Counted from the stretch's first letter, positions 37,800-47,049 are shown. The stretch is DNA of 50,189 nt from Gammaproteobacteria bacterium (GCA_028871525.1 JAGWMX010000007.1:1-50189), one strand, 5' to 3'. Numbers and translations: made by a program. Notes: generated from the letters alone by a model not told the origin.

Positions 37800-38276
37800 C
37801 TAGAGCCGCGCGGGCAGGGCTTCGCGAATACCGCAGACCGACGCGCGGGTCAGGTTCTTGGCGAACTCCCCGGCCACCAGGGTCTGCACCGGAGGCGTCA
37901 TCTGCTGCCGCAGCATGCCGATAAGGTCCGGTTCGGCGATCACGTAGAGCTTGGCCAGCTTACCGTGTCGCTGCAGGCTGTTCAGCCTCGCGCAGATGGC
38001 GCGCGCGAACGCACGAGCATCCTGTTCGCGGCGCGGTTTGTCGCTGCGCGCGGCGACATGCGCGCGATGGCCACCGCCGCGCCTACCGCTGACCAGACGC
38101 CCACGGCTGTCGCTGTCCAGATCCTGTTCGCGCAGACGTCCGTACGGATTGAGCAAATCTTCGATTTCCACCAACGGTGCCGCGGACTGCGCGCTGGCGA
38201 ACAGCCGCGCGCGCGTGGTGTCGGCCACTAAAACCCAGGTCTTGCCGCGCGGGGCTGGTTTGATCGGTTTTCTCAT
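37800..38276 (-). CDS. Host attachment protein family member
   Basis: 158 residues. WVLVADTTRARLFAS at the N-terminus, the central basic region (GRGGGHRAHVAARSDKPRREQDARAFARAI, in part) and KLYVIAEPDLIGMLRQQM match the family annotated as required for attachment to host cells, which resembles eRF1/Pelota-like folds. The name comes from one study and the cellular role is unclear. It lies 44 bases upstream of the alcohol dehydrogenase on the same strand. Confidence 0.85.
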   Translation of the reverse strand: MRKPIKPAPRGKTWVLVADTTRARLFASAQSAAPLVEIEDLLNPYGRLREQDLDSDSRGRLVSGRRGGGHRAHVAARSDKPRREQDARAFARAICARLNSLQRHGKLAKLYVIAEPDLIGMLRQQMTPPVQTLVAGEFAKNLTRASVCGIREALPARL

Positions 38277-38668
38277 CGCGGTCCACCGTGCGCCGGCACA
38301 GCTCGCCCGTGAACACCGGCGACAGCGGATATTCCCCGCACAATCCTGCCCAGGCGATGCCGCCGCCGGGCGTGCGGGGAACAGACCGACTGAATCGTCC
38401 GTTGAGAAGCGGGTTGCATGTCATTTCTCCATGCGTCTCGATCCGCTCGATGAGCCGGTTCGCCACAGCCCGAGCGAGGGATTGGGCACACGCTACGGTC
38501 TCGACACCACGTCCGGAACACTGGACCGTATCGTGGCTCCGGGCATTGATGCAGATCATTTGATCGAGCTTGGAGTGATCCGCCATCGCCGCCGCGCTGC
38601 CGGCCCCGTGCCCCATGCAGGCGCGAATCGGAGCAGAACCCGGCCGTCCCGGGATCTGATCGCCGCAA
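38277..38668. other. Gap between host attachment gene and acyl-CoA dehydrogenase
   Basis: About 390 bases. A - strand frame is open from 38616 and runs into the host attachment gene (MGHGAGSAAAMADHSKLDQM onward), but it has no family resemblance that I recognise and overlaps an established gene. No RNA gene or repeat is seen. Confidence 0.3.
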
Positions 38669-39859
38669 TCAGCTTGCCGCGGCCGCCGGGTTGGCGGTGA
38701 TTGTTTTATTTTTCCCCGGCAGAATGCCCATCAGTTTGCAGATGATGCCGAGCATGATTTCGTCGGCACCACCGCCGATCGATAGCAGTCGGGAATCGCG
38801 GTAGGCACGCGCGACTTGCGCTTCCCACATGTAGCCCTGAGCGCCCCAGAACTGCAGACAGGTGTCGGTGACCTCGCGGCCAATGCGGCCGGCCTTAAGC
38901 TTGCACATCGAGGCCAGCATGGTGGCATCGCGACCGGCGATGTATTCCTCGCAGGTTTGGAACACCAATGCCGTGAGCGCTTCCACTTCGGTTCTCAGCT
39001 CCGCCAGACGGAAATGAACCGTCTGATTGTCGAGGATCGACCGGCCGAAGGCCCGCCGCTGGCGTGTGTAGTCGACAGTTCCTGCGATCAGATTGGTCAA
39101 GCTGTCGATGACGCTGGCGGCGCCGTACAGGCGCTCTTCCTGGAACTGCAGCATCTGGTACATGAAGCCTTGGCCTTCCTGTCCGATCAGATTTCGGCGC
39201 GGCACGCGGACATTATCGAAGAAGATCATCGCCGTGTCCGAGGCGCGCATGCCGAGCTTGTCGAGCTTGGTTTCGCGCTTCACACCATTGGCATCCAGCG
39301 GCACGATCATCAAACTCTTGTTCAGGTGCGGCTTGCCCTCTGCAGTGTTGACCAGCGTGCAGGCCCAGTCGGCCTGGGTACCGTTGGTGATCCACATCTT
39401 CGAGCCGTCGATGACGTAGTCGCCGCCGTCGACGCGGGCGGTGGTCCTGATGCCGGCCACGTCGGAACCGGCGCCGGCTTCGGAAACGGCAATGGAGCAG
39501 CACTGCTGCCCGGCGATCACCGGAGCCAGATATTCCTTGCGCAGCTCGTCGGAACCGAAGCGCGCCAACGCCGGGGTGGCCATGTCGGTGACCACGCCGA
39601 TGGCCATCGGCAGCGAGCCGTTGGTGCAGTTGCCCAGACCCCGGGCCAGCATCAGCTCGTAGGAGTAATCCAGGCCGAGGCCGCCGTAGGTTTGCGGCTT
39701 GTTGATGCCGAGCAGGCCCAGCCCGGCCATTTTCCTGAGGATCTCGTGCGCCGGCCAGACACCGGCCTTTTCCCACTCCTCGACATGCGGGTTGAGCTCG
39801 CCGTCGACGAAACGCCGGACCGTGCGATACAGCTCTTGGTGCTCGTGGGAGATGATCAT
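38669..39859 (-). CDS. Acyl-CoA dehydrogenase, AtuD (citronellyl-CoA dehydrogenase)-like
   Basis: 396 residues. HEHQELYRTVRRFVDGELNPHVEEWEKAG, TDMATPALARFGSDELRKE, KLDKLGMRASDTAMIFFDNVRVP and SIGGGADEIMLGIICKLMG follow AtuD of Pseudomonas closely; the Glu in ADEIML is the likely catalytic base position. It oxidises an acyl-CoA with FAD and passes electrons to ETF. CGGAGG lies 7 bases before ATG. No other atu or liu genes are present, so the actual substrate is uncertain. Confidence 0.85.
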   Translation of the reverse strand: MIISHEHQELYRTVRRFVDGELNPHVEEWEKAGVWPAHEILRKMAGLGLLGINKPQTYGGLGLDYSYELMLARGLGNCTNGSLPMAIGVVTDMATPALARFGSDELRKEYLAPVIAGQQCCSIAVSEAGAGSDVAGIRTTARVDGGDYVIDGSKMWITNGTQADWACTLVNTAEGKPHLNKSLMIVPLDANGVKRETKLDKLGMRASDTAMIFFDNVRVPRRNLIGQEGQGFMYQMLQFQEERLYGAASVIDSLTNLIAGTVDYTRQRRAFGRSILDNQTVHFRLAELRTEVEALTALVFQTCEEYIAGRDATMLASMCKLKAGRIGREVTDTCLQFWGAQGYMWEAQVARAYRDSRLLSIGGGADEIMLGIICKLMGILPGKNKTITANPAAAAS

Positions 39860-39965
39860 TGCCGTCCTCCGGATTGCCTGATGCTTTCGAAATGACGAGG
39901 CCGACAATGATAGGCGGGGGCAGCGACGCCCCGGCGAAAAATCGGCGGGATGGAAAGAACAGTTT

Positions 39966-40685
39966 CTAAGCCAGGACTTCCTGCAGGAAGTCCAGTATCG
40001 CTGTCCAGGAGCGGCGTTCGGCATTGGCGTCGTGCGCCAACCCGAGTTGCGGGTTGTTAGCGCCGGGCACGGCGAAGGCGTGTTTGGCGTTGCCGTAGAT
40101 GTGTACCTGCCAGTCGGTGCCGGCGGCGCTGAGCTCGTTTCTGAGAGCGACGACGTCTTCCATCGGCGCCATCGGATCGTCGGCGCCGTGCAGCACCAGG
40201 ATTTTGGCCCGGATACGGTTGCCGGCGACGTGGCCAGGCGGCTTGAGCAAGCCGTGCAAGCTGGCGACGCCGCGCAGCTCGGCGCCTGAGCGCGCCAGGT
40301 CGAGAACGCACAGTCCGCCGAAGCAGTAGCCGATGGCGGCGACCCGCTGCAGATCGACGGCCTCGAGCTGCTTGACCGCCGCCAGCGCCGCTTGCATGCG
40401 CCGCGCCAGGGCCTTGCGATCGTCCATGAACGGCCGCATCAGCCGGGCATTTTCTTCCGGGTTGTTACCGCGCCGACCTTTGCCGTACATATCCAGCGCG
40501 AAACCGGCGTAGCCGAGTTCGGCCAGCTTGCGCGCGCGATGGTCGATGAACTCGTCGCGCCCGCCCCACTGGTGCGCCACCATCACCGCCGGGCGCTTGC
40601 CGGCGCGACGGTCGTCCCAGGTCAAAAGACCCCGTAGCGCGACGCCATCGTCGGTGTAGTCGAGCGGTTGTGTTTGAATCGCCAT
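39966..40685 (-). CDS. Dienelactone hydrolase family protein
   Basis: 239 residues of alpha/beta hydrolase fold. The nucleophile is Cys in GYCFGGLC, the acid is Asp in LHGADDPM and the base is His in NAKHAFAVPG, the Cys-Asp-His triad of dienelactone hydrolases. AGGAG is 7 bases upstream of ATG 40685. It precedes the acyl-CoA dehydrogenase on the same strand by 106 bases. Many relatives act on other esters; no aromatic-degradation genes are nearby. Confidence 0.88.
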   Translation of the reverse strand: MAIQTQPLDYTDDGVALRGLLTWDDRRAGKRPAVMVAHQWGGRDEFIDHRARKLAELGYAGFALDMYGKGRRGNNPEENARLMRPFMDDRKALARRMQAALAAVKQLEAVDLQRVAAIGYCFGGLCVLDLARSGAELRGVASLHGLLKPPGHVAGNRIRAKILVLHGADDPMAPMEDVVALRNELSAAGTDWQVHIYGNAKHAFAVPGANNPQLGLAHDANAERRSWTAILDFLQEVLA

Positions 40686-40866
40686 GATCATCTCCTGAAC
40701 AATCGAACGGATGCGCGCACGGCGCGTCGTGCGGCCTTTATTGAAGCGGCCATCACATGTTTGAGCGCCGTGCAGGATTTGCTGCCGGGGCGGTGTGTGA
40801 AACGCACGGCGCAATGGCGGCTTCGATCGCACAACGTCGCCGGATCAATAGTCGGTAGGATGCGAC

Positions 40867-41487
40867 ATGAACCCTTACCACCGCTACCTGCTGCCGTACC
40901 TGCTCGACGGCGTCTGCAGCGTCAAGGCGATACGCCGCCAGCGCGCCAAAGTGGTCCCGGCAGCCGCCGGCCGGGTGCTGGAGATCGGCATCGGCACCGG
41001 GCTCAATCTGGCCTACTATGACCGCCTGCGTGTCAGCAGCCTGTCCGGTCTCGAACCCGCCCCGCAGATGCATCGCCTGGCGCAGCGACGTGCCCGCCGC
41101 GCCGGCATCGAGCTGACGGTATTGACCGCAGAAGCCGAGGCGATCCCCGCGCCCGATGCGAGTTTCGATACGCTGGTCACCACTTTCACGCTGTGCACCA
41201 TCCCGCACCCTGAACAGGCACTGCGCGAGATGCGCCGGGTACTGGCGCCCGGCGGCCGTCTGTTGTTTTGCGAGCACGGCGAAGCTGCGGACGCCGGCGT
41301 GCTGAAATGGCAGCGGCGACTCAATCCGGTCTGGCGGCCGTTGGCCGGCGGCTGTCATCTGGACCGCCCGATCCCGGCGCTGTTGCGCGGCGCCGGCTTC
41401 AAGTTGACCGAACTGCAAACGCTGTACCTGCCCGGCCCGCGACCGCTGACCTACAACTACTGGGGCGTAGCCGAAGCTGCGCGCTGA
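40867..41487 (+). CDS. Class I SAM-dependent methyltransferase
   Basis: 206 residues. Motif I is VLEIGIGTGLNLAYYD, followed by GLEPAPQM, TFTLCTIPHPEQALREMRRVLAPGGRLLFCEHG, the UbiE/phosphatidylethanolamine N-methyltransferase-like arrangement. The substrate is unknown; a lipid or quinone is likely. Its 3' end overlaps that of the glutaminyl cyclotransferase gene by 31 bases, tail to tail. Confidence 0.85.
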   Translation: MNPYHRYLLPYLLDGVCSVKAIRRQRAKVVPAAAGRVLEIGIGTGLNLAYYDRLRVSSLSGLEPAPQMHRLAQRRARRAGIELTVLTAEAEAIPAPDASFDTLVTTFTLCTIPHPEQALREMRRVLAPGGRLLFCEHGEAADAGVLKWQRRLNPVWRPLAGGCHLDRPIPALLRGAGFKLTELQTLYLPGPRPLTYNYWGVAEAAR

Positions 41488-42317
41488 GCGATGACGCCAA
41501 TGGGCCGCAGGTCGACCGCCAGCTCGAACAGCCACGGCCAGTCCTTGCCGGTCACGAAAAAATGCCCGCTGGACGGATCGAAGGCGATGCCGTTGGCCAC
41601 CGACTCGCGCGTGGCCTCGTCCTGCACCGGCACCGCCTCGTGCAACAGCGTCGACAGATCGATCCAGCCGAGCACGCTGCCGTCGCCGGGGCGGATTACC
41701 GCGATTCGTGCTTCATGCCAGACGTTGGCAAAAATCAACCCGTCCGCATACTCCAGCTCGTTGAGATTGAGAACCGGTGTCGGGCCATCGTGTACGGCCA
41801 GCGGACTGCCGGTGGGTCTCCAGGTTTTCGGAAGCAGAAAACGCAGATGCTGGCTGCCGTCGCTCATCACCAAACGATGGCCGTCGTAGGTCAGGCCCCA
41901 ACCCTCGCCGTCGAAGCCGAATCCGCCCGCGGGCGTCAGATCGAACCGCCACAGGAAGCCACGGTGTTCGCGCCAGCTGAGCTGCACGATGCGCCCGCCG
42001 GCGACCGTCACCCCCTCGCCGAAGACCGACGCCGGCAGTTCGCGACGCGCCAGCACCTGACCGCTGCGCAGGCGGGTGACCACCAGCCGCGAGCGACCGT
42101 ACAATCCATCGCTCTCGATCAACCGGTCACCGTGGATCGCCAGCCCCTCGGTGAAGGCCCGCGCATCGTGCGGATAGCGCGCCATGACCATGAAGCCGAG
42201 GTTTGGCGCCGCCGCCGCCGGCAACAGCGTGACCACTGCCGCTAGAATTGCCAGCAGCTGACGCCAGCGCGCCGGAGCAGCCGCTGCCGGCACGGCGAAA
42301 ACTTCAGGGGGTTGCAT
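41457..42317 (-). CDS. Glutaminyl-peptide cyclotransferase (plant/bacterial type)
   Basis: 286 residues. A signal or anchor helix (RWRQLLAILAAVVTLLPAAAA) precedes a five-bladed propeller: ARYPHDARAFTEGLAI, ESDGLYGRSRL, GFGFDGEGWGLTYDGHRLVMSDGS, LNLNELEYADGLIFANVWHEARIAVI, ATRESVANGIAFDPSSGHFFVTGKDWPWLFEL. It forms pyroglutamate at the N-terminus of exported proteins. The start overlaps that of yicC by two bases on the other strand; ATG 42329 is an alternative. Ribosome sites are weak for both. Confidence 0.88.
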   Translation of the reverse strand: MQPPEVFAVPAAAAPARWRQLLAILAAVVTLLPAAAAPNLGFMVMARYPHDARAFTEGLAIHGDRLIESDGLYGRSRLVVTRLRSGQVLARRELPASVFGEGVTVAGGRIVQLSWREHRGFLWRFDLTPAGGFGFDGEGWGLTYDGHRLVMSDGSQHLRFLLPKTWRPTGSPLAVHDGPTPVLNLNELEYADGLIFANVWHEARIAVIRPGDGSVLGWIDLSTLLHEAVPVQDEATRESVANGIAFDPSSGHFFVTGKDWPWLFELAVDLRPIGVIAQRAASATPQ

Positions 42318-43182
42318 GATCCGCAGCATGACAGGGTTTGCCCGCGTCGAGCATGAGGCCGCAAGCGCCGGGCTGGTGTGGGAATTGCGCTCGGTCAATC
42401 ATCGCTATCTCGACATCCAGTTCAAGCTTCCGGAAGAACTGCGCCGGCTGGAGCCGGAGTTGCGCGCCGCCGCCACGGCGCGGTTGGCGCGCGGCAAAGT
42501 CGAGGCGGCGCTGCGGTTGCAACTGATCCCGGAAACGGCGGCGGCGCTGCGGCTGAACCAGGCGCGGCTGCGCGCACTCAAGCAGGCTTTGGATGATATC
42601 ACTGCGATCGCACACGTCTCGCGCGACCTGGACCCGCTGCGCCTGCTGGCTTGGCCGGGGGTGGTGATCGAATCCGCCGCCGACCCGGAAGCCCTGCTGA
42701 CGGCGGCGCGCGACGGCTTCGACCGCGCGCTGGCCGCACTGGCCGCCGCGCGCGAACGCGAGGGCGAACGGCTGGCCGCGTTCATACGTGAGCGCATCGC
42801 CACGATGCGCGAGCTGGTGAGCACCGTGCGCGAGCGCGCCGTATCGGTGCGCGACGCCTGGGCAGAACGACTGCGTGCGCGCTGCGTCGAGCTCGGCGTC
42901 GAGATCGAACCCACGCGCCTGGCCCAGGAAGTGGTGCTCGCGGCCCAGCGCCTGGACGTCGACGAGGAAATGTCGCGCCTGGCCGCCCACCTCGACGAAA
43001 TCGAGACCGTCCTGCGGCGTGACGAAGCCCTCGGCCGCCGGCTCGATTTTCTGCTGCAGGAACTCAACCGCGAAGCCAACACGCTGTCGTCGAAATCGCA
43101 GGACGCACAGATGACCGGGGCGGCCGTCGAGATGAAAGTGCTGATCGAGCAGATGCGCGAACAGGTGCAGAATCTCGAATGA
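42316..43182 (+). CDS. yicC: YicC family endoribonuclease
   Basis: 288 residues. IRSMTGFARVE opens the protein, followed by LRSVNHRYLDIQFKLPEELR; the C-terminal domain ends LSSKSQDAQMTGAAVEMKVLIEQMREQVQNLE, all diagnostic. YicC acts in RNA decay. AGGGGG lies 5 bases before ATG. It overlaps gmk by four bases (ATGA), the common yicC-gmk pair. Confidence 0.95.
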   Translation: MIRSMTGFARVEHEAASAGLVWELRSVNHRYLDIQFKLPEELRRLEPELRAAATARLARGKVEAALRLQLIPETAAALRLNQARLRALKQALDDITAIAHVSRDLDPLRLLAWPGVVIESAADPEALLTAARDGFDRALAALAAAREREGERLAAFIRERIATMRELVSTVRERAVSVRDAWAERLRARCVELGVEIEPTRLAQEVVLAAQRLDVDEEMSRLAAHLDEIETVLRRDEALGRRLDFLLQELNREANTLSSKSQDAQMTGAAVEMKVLIEQMREQVQNLE

Positions 43183-43823
43183 GCGCATCTGCCACGGTAC
43201 CAGGCCATCTCTGGATCGTTTCGGCGCCGAGCGGCGCCGGCAAGACCAGTCTCAGCCACGGGCTGGTGCGGCGCCTGATCGAGCTGGGAGTGCCGGCCGC
43301 GTTTTCGGTGTCCTATACCACGCGTGCGCCGCGTCCCGGCGAGCGCGACGGCGGCCACTACCACTTTCTCGATGCCGAACGCTTCGCGGCGATGGCAGAT
43401 GCCGGCGAGTTCCTCGAACACGCCACGGTATTCGGTCAACGATATGGCACCGGCAGCGCGGCCACCGAGCGGCGGCTGGCCGAGGGCTGCGAGCTGCTGC
43501 TGGATATCGATTGGCAGGGTGCGCGGCAGATCCGTGCGCGGCGGCCGGATGCGCGCTCGGTGTTCATCCTGCCGCCTTCGCCCGCCGAGCTGGAGCGCCG
43601 GCTGCGCGCGCGCGGCCAGGACAGCGAGCAGGTCATCGCCGAGCGCCTGCGCGCCGCGCGCGAGGAGATGAAACACTGCCGCGAGTACGACGCGCTGGTG
43701 GTCAACGACGATTTCCCGCGCGCGCTGACCGAACTCACCGCCCTGGTGCTGGCGCAGCGATTGCGCCGCGACGAACAACTGGCGCGACACGCGGCGCTGT
43801 TACACGAACTGCTGGGCGGCTGA
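43179..43823 (+). CDS. gmk: Guanylate kinase
   Basis: 214 residues. The P-loop is SAPSGAGKTS (15-24), and the GMP-binding blocks FSVSYTTRAPRPGERDGGHYHFL, EFLEHATVFGQRYGT and LLLDIDWQGARQIR are complete. It phosphorylates GMP and dGMP. Coupled to yicC by overlap and followed by rpoZ after 99 bases. Confidence 0.97.
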   Translation: MSASATVPGHLWIVSAPSGAGKTSLSHGLVRRLIELGVPAAFSVSYTTRAPRPGERDGGHYHFLDAERFAAMADAGEFLEHATVFGQRYGTGSAATERRLAEGCELLLDIDWQGARQIRARRPDARSVFILPPSPAELERRLRARGQDSEQVIAERLRAAREEMKHCREYDALVVNDDFPRALTELTALVLAQRLRRDEQLARHAALLHELLGG

Positions 43824-43876
43824 TTTCAACACCGCTGACCGTCGCTGCAAACGGTGCCCGGAGCCCGCTCCGATGC

Positions 43877-43882
43877 TATAAT
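43877..43882 (+). promoter_or_regulatory. Extended -10 promoter of rpoZ
   Basis: TGCTATAAT combines a perfect TATAAT with the upstream TGn extension, about 41 bases before the rpoZ ATG. The -35 region is poor, as is usual for extended -10 promoters. Confidence 0.65.
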
Positions 43883-43922
43883 TCACTTTCATATTCGAAA
43901 CGGCTGCTCAGCCCGGCAGGTC

Positions 43923-44186
43923 ATGGCTCGCGTTACTGTTGAAGATTGTCTGCAGAGAATCCCCAACCAGTTTGAGTTGACGCTGGTGGCGGCCAAGCGC
44001 GCGCGACAGTTGGCTCGCGGTGCGGAGTCGCGGCTGCCGTGGGACAACCACAAGTCCACGGTGCTCTCGCTGCGTGAACTCGCCGAGGGCCTGACTGATC
44101 GCGGCGTACTCGACGAACCGGAGCTACCGGTGGTGCAACAGCCGAAGATCGAACTCGAGGCGCTCGATCCCAGTTTCGACATGTAG
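43923..44186 (+). CDS. rpoZ: RNA polymerase omega subunit
   Basis: 87 residues. [31 protein letters not shown] is the invariant N-terminus; [15 protein letters not shown] follows. The omega subunit stabilises the RNA polymerase core and contributes to the ppGpp site, which fits its position before spoT. Confidence 0.96.
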   Translation: MARVTVEDCLQRIPNQFELTLVAAKRARQLARGAESRLPWDNHKSTVLSLRELAEGLTDRGVLDEPELPVVQQPKIELEALDPSFDM

Positions 44187-44314
44187 CGTTTTGCGCATTC
44201 GCAGCGTCCGCTTTGCGGGCGCCGCGGAAGCTCTAGATTGCACACTTTCCGGCTTCCGACCGTAGCGTTCTAAAGCCGCCGCGGCGCGGCGGTTTCCGGC
44301 CGCCCGGCCGGGTC

Positions 44315-44320
44315 TATACT
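44315..44320 (+). promoter_or_regulatory. Possible -10 element immediately before spoT
   Basis: TATACT ends 7 bases before the spoT ATG. Transcription from it would begin at or next to the start codon and give a leaderless message. No convincing -35 hexamer is seen, so the element is tentative. Confidence 0.3.
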
Positions 44321-44327
44321 GGCCGGC

Positions 44328-46499
44328 ATGGAATTCCCGGTCATCCAGCGCATCGGCACCGCGATCCGCACCCAGCGGGTGGCGCGCGAGTATGGGATCG
44401 AGGCGCTGACGCGGGTGCTGCAAGAGTACCTGCCCGAAGACCAGATCGCCGAAGTGCGGCGCGCCTACGATTTCGGCGCGCAGATGCACTCCGGCCAGGC
44501 GCGCGAGTCCGGCGAGCCTTATATCTACCACCCGCTGGCGGTGGCGCGTGTGCTGGCGGAACTGCGCATGGACGCCACCACGCTGTGCGCGGCCATTCTG
44601 CACGATGTGATCGAAGACACGTCGGTCAGCAAGCAGGAGATCGCCGCGCGCTTCGGCCCGGACGTCGCCGAGCTGGTCGACGGCGTTTCCAAGTTCCACA
44701 AGGTCGAGGGCCTGACCCGCGCCGAACGCCAGGCGGAGAGCGTGCGCAAGCTGCTGCTGGCAATGGCCCAGGATCTGCGGGTGATTCTGGTCAAGCTGGC
44801 AGACCGGCTGCACAACATGCGCACGCTGGACGGCGTCGAGTCGTCGAAGCGACGCCGGATCGCACAGGAAACGCTGGAGATCTATGCGCCGATCGCCCAG
44901 CGACTGGGCATCAATACGGTGCGCACCGAGCTGGAAGACTTGGCTTTCCGTCACCTCTACCCACGCCGCCACCAGGTGTTCCGCAAGGCGGTGAGCGAAC
45001 AGCTCGGTGACACTCGCAGCTTGATCAAGGAGATCGAACAGCGCCTGGAGAAGGCGCTGCGCGACGAAGGTATCGATGCCTCGGTGGTCGGCCGGCAGAA
45101 GAACCTGTACAGCATCTACGAGAAAATGCAGCGCAAGCGCCGGCGTTTCCTCGACGTGATGGATCTGCTGGGTTTCCGCGTCATCGTCACCAAGGTCGAT
45201 GATTGCTATCGCGCCCTGGGCGTAGTGCATCACGTCTACCGGCCGATCTCGGAGCTGTTCAACGATTTCATTGCCAACCCCAAGATCAACGGCTACCAGA
45301 GCCTGCACACCAGTTGCGTCGGACGACAGGGTCGCAAGGTCGAGATTCAGATCCGCACCCGCGAGATGCACCAGATCGCCGAGAGCGGTATCGCCGCGCA
45401 CTGGCAGTACAAGCTCGGCGGCCGCGGCGACGCCAACGCGATGTCGCAGGCGCGCGCGCACGAATGGCTCGGCCAATTGTTCGAAACGCAGTCCGGCGCC
45501 GGCGCGCTGGACTTCATCGAAAACGTCAAAGTCGATCTGTTCCCGGACGAAGTCTACGTGTTCACGCCCAAAGGCCAGATCCGCCGCCTGCCGCGCGGCG
45601 CCACGCCGGTCGATTTCGCCTATTCGGTGCATTCGGAACTCGGCGATCACTGCGTCGCGGCGCGTGTCGACCAGCAGCTGGAGCCGCTGAATCTGCCGCT
45701 GTGTAATGGTCAGAGCGTCGAGATCATCACCGCCCGCCACGCCCGTCCGAACGCCGCCTGGCTGAACTTCGTCAAGACCGCCAAGGCGCGCAGTCACATC
45801 CGCAACTACCTCAAGAATCAGCGCGAGGACGAAGCGATCCGCCTCGGCCGGCGCTTGCTGGAGATCGCGCTGCGTGAATTGCACGTGCCGCTGTCGCGGC
45901 TCAAGGGCGGGGCCGCCGAGGCGGTGGTCAAGGCCTACGCTCTGAACGACATCGAGGAGCTTTTCGCCTCCATCGGCACCGGCAGCCGCCTGGCGCCGCT
46001 GGTGGCGCGGCAGTTCCTGCCCGACCCGGCCGAGGCCGGCGGTCAGGCCGGCCTGGCGCCATTGGGCGTCGAAGGCACCGAGGGCCTGGTGGTGGATTAC
46101 GGCAAGTGCTGCTATCCGATCCCCGGCGACGAGATCTGCGGCTACGTCAGCGTCGGCCGCGGCATCGTCATTCACCGGCTGGAGTGCCGCCATGCCGCCT
46201 CCAGCCGCAAGGGCAGCGCGACCGACCGCATACCGCTGGTATGGTCGGACAAGGTGCAGGGCGATTTCCTGTCCGAGCTGCGCGTCAAGGGCGACAACCG
46301 GCGGGGACTGTTGGCGCGCGTGGCCGGCGAAATCGCCGCTTCGGAGTCCAGCATCGAGAACGTGCAGATGCCCGATCGCGCCGGCTCGGAGGCGATCGAA
46401 ATGCGCTTCGTGCTGACGGTGCGCAGCCGCGTGCATCTGGCGCGGGTCATGCGCCGGCTGCGGCGCATCGACGGTGCGCAGCGCGTCTGGCGGGTTTAG
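44328..46499 (+). CDS. spoT: Bifunctional (p)ppGpp synthetase/hydrolase SpoT
   Basis: 723 residues with all RSH domains: HD hydrolase (YIYHPLAVARVL, AILHDVIEDT), synthetase (GRQKNLYSIYEKM, GYQSLHTSC), TGS (VDLFPDEVYVFTPKGQIRRLPRGATPVDFAY), a helical region and a C-terminal ACT domain (RGLLARVAGEIAASESSIENVQMPD). The hydrolase residues are intact. At the RXKD position of bifunctional enzymes, residues 310-313 read LFND, which is unusual. No ribosome site precedes ATG, and TATACT lies only 7 bases upstream. Confidence 0.96.
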   Translation: MEFPVIQRIGTAIRTQRVAREYGIEALTRVLQEYLPEDQIAEVRRAYDFGAQMHSGQARESGEPYIYHPLAVARVLAELRMDATTLCAAILHDVIEDTSVSKQEIAARFGPDVAELVDGVSKFHKVEGLTRAERQAESVRKLLLAMAQDLRVILVKLADRLHNMRTLDGVESSKRRRIAQETLEIYAPIAQRLGINTVRTELEDLAFRHLYPRRHQVFRKAVSEQLGDTRSLIKEIEQRLEKALRDEGIDASVVGRQKNLYSIYEKMQRKRRRFLDVMDLLGFRVIVTKVDDCYRALGVVHHVYRPISELFNDFIANPKINGYQSLHTSCVGRQGRKVEIQIRTREMHQIAESGIAAHWQYKLGGRGDANAMSQARAHEWLGQLFETQSGAGALDFIENVKVDLFPDEVYVFTPKGQIRRLPRGATPVDFAYSVHSELGDHCVAARVDQQLEPLNLPLCNGQSVEIITARHARPNAAWLNFVKTAKARSHIRNYLKNQREDEAIRLGRRLLEIALRELHVPLSRLKGGAAEAVVKAYALNDIEELFASIGTGSRLAPLVARQFLPDPAEAGGQAGLAPLGVEGTEGLVVDYGKCCYPIPGDEICGYVSVGRGIVIHRLECRHAASSRKGSATDRIPLVWSDKVQGDFLSELRVKGDNRRGLLARVAGEIAASESSIENVQMPDRAGSEAIEMRFVLTVRSRVHLARVMRRLRRIDGAQRVWRV

Positions 46500-46662
46500 G
46501 TCGATTGACGCGCAGGGGCGTCGTTGCGGAGCGCTGTTTATCGCAGCGGCGCTAAGCGCGGCCGGATCGGCGGGGGTCATCCGTCAGGCGCGTCTCATCA
46601 TTTCAAACATCGGCCCGCTTCAATAACATCGGTGCCGACCCCATTTCGAGGAAGCTCGACCC

Positions 46663-47049
46663 ATGTCCCGACAAGTCATCTCCACCGCACACGCGCCGGC
46701 AGCGATCGGCAGCTATTCACAGGCGCTGCGCTGCGGCGATACGGTCTATCTGTCCGGCCAGATTCCACTGGATCCGGCGACCGGGCAACTGGCGCCGGGC
46801 TCGATCGATGCTCAGATTCGCCGCGTGTTCGACAATCTTTCGGCGGTGGCGCAGGCTGCCGGCGGCCGCCTCGACGACGTGGTCAAACTCAACGTTTACC
46901 TGACCGATCTGGCGCACTACGCCGCAGTCAACCGGATCATGGCCGATTATTTCACCGCCCCCTACCCGGCGCGCGCGGCGCTCGGCGTGGCCAGCCTGCC
47001 GCGTGGCGCGCAGATCGAAGCCGACGCCGTGATGGTGCTTGGCTCGTAG
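46663..47049 (+). CDS. ridA: Enamine/imine deaminase RidA
   Basis: 128 residues. [49 protein letters not shown] and [25 protein letters not shown] carry the Rid family signature, including the Arg that binds the substrate carboxylate. It hydrolyses reactive 2-aminoacrylate. It lies 163 bases after spoT, as in several gammaproteobacteria, and overlaps recG by 11 bases. Confidence 0.96.
   Translation: MSRQVISTAHAPAAIGSYSQALRCGDTVYLSGQIPLDPATGQLAPGSIDAQIRRVFDNLSAVAQAAGGRLDDVVKLNVYLTDLAHYAAVNRIMADYFTAPYPARAALGVASLPRGAQIEADAVMVLGS

Noticed and set aside
38083-38616. 178-codon - strand open frame
   Set aside because: It runs into the host attachment gene in another frame and shows no recognisable domain or ribosome site.
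44124-46580. 818-codon open frame opposite spoT
   Set aside because: It is an antisense shadow; spoT explains the region fully with all RSH domains.
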